Positions 17,748-24,757 of a stretch of DNA of 64,000 nucleotides are shown here, piece after piece (the first letter of the stretch is position 1; every line of letters begins with the position of its first letter). A model generated the notes under the pieces. It made no database searches and had not been told where the DNA came from. It saw only the letters and a program-made list of their open reading frames with translations. The stretch is taken from assembly GCA_900114805.1 (NCBI GenBank), contig FOZN01000003.1, positions 62,001 to 126,000 of the forward strand, in the 5' to 3' direction. The stretch is from Agrococcus baldri. GTDB lineage: Bacteria; Actinomycetota; Actinomycetes; Actinomycetales; Microbacteriaceae. The translations under genes were made by a program, and so were the position numbers.

Positions 17748-19157
17748 TCAGTCGGTGCCGAACGTGAGCACGTAGTACCAGTAGCCGTCGCTCGAGCGCG
17801 CGACGCCCACGCCGATGTGCTCCATCGATGCGCGCTGGATGTTGGCTGCGTGCGCGGGCGAGGCCAGCCACGCGGCCATCATGCGGTCGGGATCGGGGCG
17901 CTCGCCGCCCCACGTGCGGCCGACGTTCTCAGCCCACGAGCGCATGCCGCACGCGCGTGCCTGCACCGTCAGCGACGGGTTGTGCACGCCGCCGGACAGC
18001 TGGCGGGCCGCCATCTGGTTGGCCCAGCCCTGCGCCATCGCATCGAGGCACGCGTGCCGCGCGAGCCCCGGCAGCGGCGGATCCTGCTCCGCGCGGTTGG
18101 CGTCCACCGCGACGTCGATCGCGGATGCTGCCGCGAGGGAGTCGCAGTTGCGCAGCTGGGCTGCCGCGCTGCTCACCGAGGGCGGTCCGCCGAGCGCGAC
18201 GACGTCCCTCGCCCCGACTCGGTTCGCATCGACGGCGACCGCATCGGTCGACGCGCACGGCGGGTTGGTCAAGTAGAGCGGGCTGCCCGTGGTGCCCGAC
18301 AGGATCGCGCCGCCGAGCGCATCGGGGAAGTTCGCCCCGCTCGCGAGCAGCATCCGGCCGACGGGTGCCGTCGTGGTGAAGGCCTGGTTGACAGCGACGG
18401 CCGTGGCGTAGCGGTCGGAGCCGGCGATCCGCTCGACCGTGCGCCCCGTCTGGCGCAGCGCCGACTCGACATCGTTGCCGACCGAGGCTGACGAGCCGAC
18501 GATGAGGAAGCGGGCTGTGCCGACGAGTCGTGCCGAGAGCTGCTGTTGGAAGTACGCGTCGGCGCCGGTCGTCAGTACGAGCCCGTGGCCCTCGCGGGCT
18601 GCGACTGCACCGGCGGCCAGGGCATCAGGGAAGTTCCGGCCGCTCGCCACCCAGACGTCGGCGGCCGGCACGCTCAGGCGCAGCCGGTCGAGCAGCCGCA
18701 TCGACGTCTCCACCCGGTTGGCGCCGGCGATGCGCTCGATCCGAGCACCTGGCGCGAGCGCAGCAGCCTCCTGCTGCACGGCGCTCGAGATCGTGGGCTC
18801 GCCACCGACGAGCACGATCTTCGTGGGGGAGAGCCTGCGGATCTCGTTCTCGATCGACGGCGGGATGTCGTGCGACGGCGTCAGCAGCATGTGCGCGTCC
18901 TCGGCGGCGGCGACGGGCGCTGCGGCGAGTGCGTCCGGGTATGTCTGCCCGGAGACGAGGAAGACCGTGGCGGAGCTGCCCATCTCGCGGGACATCGCGG
19001 CACTCGCGGCGTAGCGGTCGGGTCCGTCGATGCGGTCCACCAGGCGTGAAGCCTGCGCAGGCTCGGCCGGAAGCAAGGTGGCGCCCAGGGCGACTGCTGC
19101 GATCGCGGCAAGGACGAGGGCAGCGTGTGAGCGCACTCCGGTGCGAGGGGAAGACAC
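17748..19157 (-). CDS. Secreted protein: three cell-wall-binding type 2 repeats plus CAP domain
   Basis: A 469-residue exported protein. A Sec signal peptide occupies residues 1-36 (hydrophobic core 12-30, cleavage after AQA). Three cell-wall-binding 2 repeats (PF04122 type) follow at about 37-325, each with an R(I/V)xGxxRxxT/A start and a 'SGxxFPDAL' core. The C-terminal CAP/SCP domain (about 335-469) shows WANQMAA, HNPSL, SWAENVG and SPAHAANI...GVGVA. CWB2 repeats bind anionic cell-wall polymers in Clostridioides difficile Cwp proteins; the CAP function in bacteria is unclear. GTG 19157 is chosen for its GGAG site and the signal peptide that follows. Divergent from rmlA. Confidence 0.87.
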   Translation of the reverse strand: MSSPRTGVRSHAALVLAAIAAVALGATLLPAEPAQASRLVDRIDGPDRYAASAAMSREMGSSATVFLVSGQTYPDALAAAPVAAAEDAHMLLTPSHDIPPSIENEIRRLSPTKIVLVGGEPTISSAVQQEAAALAPGARIERIAGANRVETSMRLLDRLRLSVPAADVWVASGRNFPDALAAGAVAAREGHGLVLTTGADAYFQQQLSARLVGTARFLIVGSSASVGNDVESALRQTGRTVERIAGSDRYATAVAVNQAFTTTAPVGRMLLASGANFPDALGGAILSGTTGSPLYLTNPPCASTDAVAVDANRVGARDVVALGGPPSVSSAAAQLRNCDSLAAASAIDVAVDANRAEQDPPLPGLARHACLDAMAQGWANQMAARQLSGGVHNPSLTVQARACGMRSWAENVGRTWGGERPDPDRMMAAWLASPAHAANIQRASMEHIGVGVARSSDGYWYYVLTFGTD

Positions 19158-19361
19158 GAAACAAGCTCCGATGTTGGGTGGGGGACAGGAAGCATCTTGC
19201 CGTCCGTGCACACTCCGCGTCAATGAAAACTCCCGGCCGCACCCGCCGGATCCGATTCGACGGCGGTCGCGCACGGCATCCGCACAGCCGGTCGTGCACG
19301 ACCCGTGTCGGTCGCGAGCGTGCGCGAGGATGCCGGCCCGAGCGAACCGCGAGGCGCGCAG

Positions 19362-19367
19362 TAGACT
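19362..19367 (+). promoter_or_regulatory. -10 element for rmlA
   Basis: TAGACT, predicting a leader of about 36 bases with TTGGAG ahead of the rmlA ATG. The rest of the 252-base divergent region 19158-19409 shows no other structure I can name. Confidence 0.4.
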
Positions 19368-19409
19368 GTTGGCGCCGCGCTCGGCGGCACCAAGACGATT
19401 GGAGCGTCG

Positions 19410-20276
19410 ATGCGCGGCATCATCCTGGCCGGTGGCTCTGGCACCCGGCTGTGGCCGATCACGAAGGGCATCTCGAAGCAGCTGATGCCCATCTACGACA
19501 AGCCGATGATCTACTACCCGCTGTCGACGCTCATGATGGCCGACATCCGCGAGGTCCTCGTCATCACGACGCCCGAGTACAACGAGCAGTTCCGCGCGCT
19601 GCTCGGCGACGGCGCTGCCCTCGGCATGGACATCCAGTACGCCGTGCAGCCCAGCCCGGACGGCCTCGCGCAGGCCTTCATCATCGGCGAGGAGTTCCTC
19701 GACGGCGAGTCCGCCGCACTGGTGCTCGGCGACAACATCTTCCACGGCACGGGCCTCGGCTCGAGCCTGCGCCAGCACCGCGACGTCGACGGGGGCCTGG
19801 TGTTCGCCTATCCGGTCTCCAATCCGCGCGCCTATGGCGTCGTCGAGTTCGACGACGACATGCGAGCGGTGTCCATCGAGGAGAAGCCCGAGCAGCCCAA
19901 GAGCAGCTACGCGGTCCCCGGGCTCTACTTCTACGACAACGACGTGGTCGAGATCGCCAAGTCGATCCGTCCGAGCGCGCGCGGCGAGCTCGAGATCTCG
20001 AGCATCAACGAGCACTACCTGAACGCGGGCAAGCTGCAGGTGCAGGTGCTCGACCGGGGCGTCGCGTGGCTCGACACGGGCACCTTCGAGTCGATGATGC
20101 AGGCGAGCGAGTACGTGCGCGTCATCGAGGACCGCCAGGGGTTCAAGATCGGCTGCATCGAGGAGATCGCCTGGCGCGCCGGCTGGATCGACGACGCACA
20201 GCTCGATGCCCTCGCGCAGCCGCTGCTGAAGAGCGGCTACGGCGAGTACCTGCGCGGTCTGCTCGCGCAGCGCTGA
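19410..20276 (+). CDS. rmlA: Glucose-1-phosphate thymidylyltransferase
   Basis: Makes dTDP-glucose from dTTP and glucose-1-phosphate, the first step to dTDP-rhamnose. 288 residues with the nucleotidyltransferase signature [18 protein letters not shown] (8-25), the substrate loop [21 protein letters not shown] (metal site) and [13 protein letters not shown] near the C-terminus. This is a full-length RmlA/RfbA. TTGGAG precedes the ATG. The OafA-type acyltransferase gene follows 59 bases downstream on the same strand. Confidence 0.96.
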   Translation: MRGIILAGGSGTRLWPITKGISKQLMPIYDKPMIYYPLSTLMMADIREVLVITTPEYNEQFRALLGDGAALGMDIQYAVQPSPDGLAQAFIIGEEFLDGESAALVLGDNIFHGTGLGSSLRQHRDVDGGLVFAYPVSNPRAYGVVEFDDDMRAVSIEEKPEQPKSSYAVPGLYFYDNDVVEIAKSIRPSARGELEISSINEHYLNAGKLQVQVLDRGVAWLDTGTFESMMQASEYVRVIEDRQGFKIGCIEEIAWRAGWIDDAQLDALAQPLLKSGYGEYLRGLLAQR

Positions 20277-20335
20277 CACTGCGGTCGCCCGTCGGCGATC
20301 CCGGCGACCTCCGTCCCCGATCACTTGAGAGTTCC

Positions 20336-22399
20336 ATGACTTCCGTCCGCGAACGTGCCCGCGGCAGCGCGAGCACCGCGCCCCAGTACATCGCCGAGAT
20401 CCAGGGACTGCGCACCATCGCGCTGCTGATGGTCGCTGCGTTCCACATCTGGTTCGGGCGCGTCTCCGGTGGCGTCGACATCTTCCTGATCATCTCGGCC
20501 TACCTCCTGACGAGATCGCTGACGAGCGCGGTCGAGCAGCACAGGGGCGTGCAGCTGGTGCCGTTCATCCTGCGGAAGTTCGCCAGGCTCCTGCCGGCTG
20601 CCGCGGCCGCGACGCTGCTCGCGCTGGCAGGAGCGCTGCTGCTGCTCTCCCAGCGCCACTGGCAGGACCTCACCGACCAGGCGCTTGCCGCGATCAGCTA
20701 CACGATGAACTTCTGGCTGCAGAGCAACGCGGTGGACTACCTCGCGCAGGCGCGGTCGACCGCGAGCGTGTTCCAGCACTTCTGGTCGCTCTCGGTGCAG
20801 GGCCACATGTTCATCCTGTGGCCGATCATCCACGTGCTCGTGGCGCTGCTGTTCCGCGCCCGCGTGCGGCAGGCCCTGCTGGTCGCGTTCTCGGTGATCT
20901 TCCTGGCATCCTTCGCGTGGTCGGTCATCTCGGTCTCGGTCGACCAGCAGCTCGCCTACTTCGACACCTGGGGGAGGCTGTGGGAGTTCGCGGCGGGGTC
21001 GATCTTCGCGCTCATCGCGCCGTGGCTGCGGCTGTCGACCCGGATGAAGCACGGGATGACCTGGGTCGGGCTCGCGGCCGTGCTCGCGACCGGCTGGCTG
21101 CTCCCCGTGGAGTCCGCCTTCCCCGGCTTCGCCGCACTGTGGCCGGTCGTCGCGGCGGGGCTGGTGCTGCTCGCGGCGGATGCGCCCGGAGAGCCCGACT
21201 ACGGCGGCAACGCCGTGCTGCGGCACCCCGTCCTCGAGCGGGCCGGATCGTACATGTACGCGCTGTACCTGACCCATTGGCCCGCCCTGGTGCTGTTCGC
21301 GGCAGCGACGGGCATCGAGCGACCCGACCCGCTGCAGGGGCTCGGCATCCTGGTGGTGTCGGGAGTGGCGAGCGTGCTGATCTACCACGGCGTGGAGCAG
21401 CCGGCGGCTCGGATGACCCGATCGGGCGCCGGCCGCAGGGGCTGGCTGCGCCAGCTCGTGGCGATCATCGTCTGCGTCGCGCTGGTCCTCGGCTCGGTGG
21501 TCGGCATCCGGGCATACCTGGAGCGCTCAGTGGAGGAGCAGGCGCAGCAGCAGACGAGCCTCGACCTGGCGACCATGGGCGCCAACGCCGATCCGGACGA
21601 GGTCTTCGAGACGGTCTACCCCGGGGAAGCGCTCAACGCCTCGTTCGCGCAGGAGCCTGGTGAGCCGTGCGCGGAGGACGACCCCTACCTCGCCGGCATC
21701 TGCCGGGACTGGGGCCAGCAGGTCTCGCCCGAGCGCTCGTTCGTCATCGTGGGCAGCTCGCATTCGGCGGCCATGTCGCCGGCGCTCATGGAGGTCATCG
21801 AGCAGCATCCGACCTGGCACGTGCGCACCTACACGTCGCCGGGCTGCTACTTCCACTGGCCCGCCGACAACGCGTGGCCCGAGGAGGTCGGCGCGTGCAG
21901 CAGCACCTGGCGGACCGCGATCGACTACATCCTGGCCACCTCGCCCGATGTCGTCTTCACCATCGCGTCGCTCACGCACCCGGACGGCGGTGAGGATCTC
22001 TTCACCACCGGCGGCGGGTTCGCCGGCTTTGTCGACTACCTGCACGAGCGCACAGGGACGCTCGTGGTGGGCCTGCGCGACAACCCGCGCGCGGACTTCA
22101 GCCCGCTCGAGTGCGCCGAGCGCGAGGGCTACACCAGCCCCGGATGCGCGTTCAGGGCGACGCTGCGAATACCGGGCCTGGCCGACTACGCGTCGAGCAT
22201 CGAGGATGCGGGCGGGCTCTTCATCGACCTCAACGACCGCATCTGCCCGGGCAGCGTGTGCACGCCGGCGCTCGGCGGCATCGTGACGTTCGTCGACAAC
22301 AGCCACATCGGCGAGGACTTCGCCAGGTCGCTCGCCGGGTTCTTCGCCGCCGAGCTCCACGCTGCCGCGAGGTGGTACCCGACCGATCCCTGGGGGTGA
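20336..22399 (+). CDS. OafA-type acyltransferase with C-terminal SGNH domain
   Basis: A 687-residue membrane O-acyltransferase (acyltransferase 3 family) that would acetylate a surface glycan. The ten-helix domain (about 20-400) shows AAFHIWFGRVSGGVDIFLI, including the catalytic His and the GGVD motif. The extracytoplasmic SGNH-like domain (about 430-687) has VIVGSSHSAAM as block I and VDNSHIGEDFA as the late Asp-x-x-His block. Block I reads GSSH rather than the usual GDSH. The start ATG 20336 has GAGAG upstream. It is possibly co-transcribed with rmlA, and convergent with wzt. Confidence 0.88.
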   Translation: MTSVRERARGSASTAPQYIAEIQGLRTIALLMVAAFHIWFGRVSGGVDIFLIISAYLLTRSLTSAVEQHRGVQLVPFILRKFARLLPAAAAATLLALAGALLLLSQRHWQDLTDQALAAISYTMNFWLQSNAVDYLAQARSTASVFQHFWSLSVQGHMFILWPIIHVLVALLFRARVRQALLVAFSVIFLASFAWSVISVSVDQQLAYFDTWGRLWEFAAGSIFALIAPWLRLSTRMKHGMTWVGLAAVLATGWLLPVESAFPGFAALWPVVAAGLVLLAADAPGEPDYGGNAVLRHPVLERAGSYMYALYLTHWPALVLFAAATGIERPDPLQGLGILVVSGVASVLIYHGVEQPAARMTRSGAGRRGWLRQLVAIIVCVALVLGSVVGIRAYLERSVEEQAQQQTSLDLATMGANADPDEVFETVYPGEALNASFAQEPGEPCAEDDPYLAGICRDWGQQVSPERSFVIVGSSHSAAMSPALMEVIEQHPTWHVRTYTSPGCYFHWPADNAWPEEVGACSSTWRTAIDYILATSPDVVFTIASLTHPDGGEDLFTTGGGFAGFVDYLHERTGTLVVGLRDNPRADFSPLECAEREGYTSPGCAFRATLRIPGLADYASSIEDAGGLFIDLNDRICPGSVCTPALGGIVTFVDNSHIGEDFARSLAGFFAAELHAAARWYPTDPWG

Positions 22400-22414
22400 G
22401 GCCGGGCGCCGGCG

Positions 22415-23626
22415 TCAGCGCGGCTCGACGTGCACGCGCAGCGCCGTGCGCGCGATGCCGACGGATGCGCCGTCGTCGTCGACCTGGAACGTGACGGCGT
22501 CCTGCGCGCGAGCGAGCTCGCCGCCCGAGCGGCGCTCGAGCGAGACGCTCGTGACGTAGGAGCCGGCGCCCAGGTGCAGGTCGGGCATGGCGAAGCGGAT
22601 GCGCGCCGGACCCGCGAGGCGCTTCGGGTCGAGTCCGAGCCGCTCGGTCGTGGTGAACAGGGCCGTCTGCCCGAAGCCGTTGGCGATCGAGACCCCGAGG
22701 CGCCAGTCCTCGATCGGATCGATCGCCGTCAGGTCGACCTCGAGGGTGACGTCGCTGCCCGCGTGCACGCTGCGGGTGGTGCTGCCGTGCTCGTCGACCA
22801 GGCGAACGGCATCGATCGTGACGCGCTCGAGCTGCTCCTGCGCCGCGACGTCGGCGACGTGCTCCTTGCGGGCGTCCTCGTACTCGCGCTGCGAGCGGAA
22901 GCCGCCGCGCAGCACCTCGACCGCCTCGATCGGCGGGCCGTCGAACACCATCGAGCCGCGCGAGAGCACGACGCCGCGCGTGCACAGATCGGTGATCTGG
23001 CTGAGCGTGTGGGTGACGAGCACGATCGTGCGCCCCTCGAGCTGGAAGGAGCGGATCTTCTCGAGGCACTTCTCCTGGAACGCCTCATCGCCGACCGCGA
23101 GCACCTCGTCGACGAGGAGGAGGTCGGGATCGACGTGCACGGCGACGGCGAAGGCGAGCCGCACATACATGCCGGAGGAGTAGAACTTCACCTGCTGGTC
23201 GATGAACTGCTCGATGCCCGAGAAGTCGACGATCGCGTCGAAGTACTGATCGGTCTGCCGCTCGGACAGGCCGAGGATCGATGCGTTGAGGTAGACGTTC
23301 TCGCGACCGGTGAGATCGGGGTGGAAGCCTGCGCCGAGCTCGAGCAGCGCCGCCATCCGTCCGCGTCGCTCGACCGTGCCGCTGGAGGGCTGGATGATGC
23401 CGCCGATCGTCTTGAGCAGGGTCGACTTGCCCGAGCCGTTCGGGCCGATGAGGCCGACCGTCGAGCCGCTGTCGATCTCGAGCGAGATGTGCTTGAGCGC
23501 CTCGAAGTGCTCGGCGTGCGCGCGCCCGCGAGCGGCGTTGACGATGCGCTCCTTCAGGCTCTTGTCCTTGCGCACGGTGAAGTGCTTCGACACGTCGTCG
23601 AGTCGCACGATGGGAACGCTCGTCAT
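22415..23626 (-). CDS. Polysaccharide ABC exporter, ATP-binding protein (Wzt-like)
   Basis: A 403-residue ATPase. The N-terminal nucleotide-binding domain has Walker A GPNGSGKST (61-69), signature YSSGMYVRL (149-157), Walker B DLLLVDE (168-174) and the family's EVLAVGDEAFQEKC. A C-terminal Wzt_C-like beta domain (about 265-403) in such exporters recognises the end of the polymer. It shares one base with the stop of wzm and has AGGAG ahead of its ATG. It would export the finished lipid-linked polysaccharide. Confidence 0.92.
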   Translation of the reverse strand: MTSVPIVRLDDVSKHFTVRKDKSLKERIVNAARGRAHAEHFEALKHISLEIDSGSTVGLIGPNGSGKSTLLKTIGGIIQPSSGTVERRGRMAALLELGAGFHPDLTGRENVYLNASILGLSERQTDQYFDAIVDFSGIEQFIDQQVKFYSSGMYVRLAFAVAVHVDPDLLLVDEVLAVGDEAFQEKCLEKIRSFQLEGRTIVLVTHTLSQITDLCTRGVVLSRGSMVFDGPPIEAVEVLRGGFRSQREYEDARKEHVADVAAQEQLERVTIDAVRLVDEHGSTTRSVHAGSDVTLEVDLTAIDPIEDWRLGVSIANGFGQTALFTTTERLGLDPKRLAGPARIRFAMPDLHLGAGSYVTSVSLERRSGGELARAQDAVTFQVDDDGASVGIARTALRVHVEPR

Positions 23627-24570
23627 CACAGCTCCTGCGCGAAGTCGCCCTGCAGGCGCGCGAAGATGCGCTGCGAGACGTAGACGGCGAGCAGGCCGAT
23701 GCCGGCGCTGATGAGCATGTTCATCCACAGCGCCGGCACGTGCGCCGTGGCGGCGCCCGCCTGCCAGAAGGCCTCCTGGAAGCCCAGCACGGTGAGCGTG
23801 ACGGGGCTGTTCACATAGACCGGCAGCAGCCACTCGAAGGCCCCGCCCGCCAGGCGCTCCTCGACCATGCTGATGGAGTACAGGATGGGCGAGCCCCACA
23901 TCACGAGCACGAGCACCACGTCGACCAGGTAGGCGATGTCGCGCAGGTACACGTTGATCGCCGACAGCGCGAGCGCGAAGGCCGCGCTCCAGATGATCGC
24001 CAGCACGATGGCTGCCGGCGCGTACAGCAGATGCATGCCGAACGTCATCACGCCGACTCCCGGCTCGCCGGTGTGCAGGCTCGCCGTGACGATGGCGGCG
24101 ATGATCAGGATCGCGAGCTGGATGACCAGGGTGAACATCGCCGGGCCGATCGTCGCGAGCGGGAAGATCTCGCGCGGCAGGTAGACCTTCTTGATCAGGC
24201 CCGAGTTGACGACGATCGCGCTCGTGCCGGCTCCGACAATCTCCTGGTAGACGGTGTAGATCGCGAGGCCGGCGAAGATGTAGATGCCGAAGTTCTCGAT
24301 CTGCCGCGCTGCGCCGAGGAACTCGCCGACGACGACGGCGTAGACGAACAGCATCGTCAACGGCCGCACGAGGCTCCACACGAAGCCGAGCTTCGAATCC
24401 TTGTAGCGCGCCTTGAGCTCGCGCTTCGTGAGGCGGCCGAGCAGCTCGCGGTACTGCCAGATGTCGCGCACCGAGGCGAGGAAGCCGCCGAAGCCGCTCG
24501 AGCGTGCGCCCGCGTGCTCCCACGGCTCGTCGGCCAGTCGCTGCGCGCGGCGGGTCGCGACGTCAGACAT
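23626..24570 (-). CDS. Polysaccharide ABC exporter, permease (Wzm-like)
   Basis: A 314-residue ABC-2 type permease with six transmembrane helices in the C-terminal two thirds. The family motif LLGRLTKRELKARYKDSKLGFVWS is split over residues 43-66, with the following VRPLTMLFVYAVV starting TM1. Paired with the downstream Wzt it forms the classical polysaccharide (O-antigen/teichoic acid) exporter. The ATG at 24570 follows a strong GGGCAGGAG site. The gene is divergent from the cell-wall-binding protein gene. Confidence 0.92.
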   Translation of the reverse strand: MSDVATRRAQRLADEPWEHAGARSSGFGGFLASVRDIWQYRELLGRLTKRELKARYKDSKLGFVWSLVRPLTMLFVYAVVVGEFLGAARQIENFGIYIFAGLAIYTVYQEIVGAGTSAIVVNSGLIKKVYLPREIFPLATIGPAMFTLVIQLAILIIAAIVTASLHTGEPGVGVMTFGMHLLYAPAAIVLAIIWSAAFALALSAINVYLRDIAYLVDVVLVLVMWGSPILYSISMVEERLAGGAFEWLLPVYVNSPVTLTVLGFQEAFWQAGAATAHVPALWMNMLISAGIGLLAVYVSQRIFARLQGDFAQEL

Positions 24571-24714
24571 CGGTGCTCCTGCCCTGCGGTAGCCGCCTGT
24601 CCGGCGTTCGCCAGGCGGTCAGATGAACTGCGCCATCGTATCCCAGCGGGAGAGGGGGGCGGCACGGCGAGGGAGCGCGCCACGCCGCATCCGGCGCGTG
24701 CATCGGCCAACGGT

Positions 24715-24743
24715 TACACTTCAACGGAAACTTTAAGGTTGAA
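24715..24743 (+). promoter_or_regulatory. -10 element and AT-rich inverted repeat upstream of cell-wall-binding protein
   Basis: TACACT at 24715-24720 looks like a -10 box. TTCAAC (24720-24725) pairs with GTTGAA (24738-24743) across a 12-base AT-rich spacer. The element falls in the predicted 5' leader and ends on an upstream in-frame ATG (24743). Confidence 0.35.
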
Positions 24744-24757
24744 TGCGGGGAACCACC

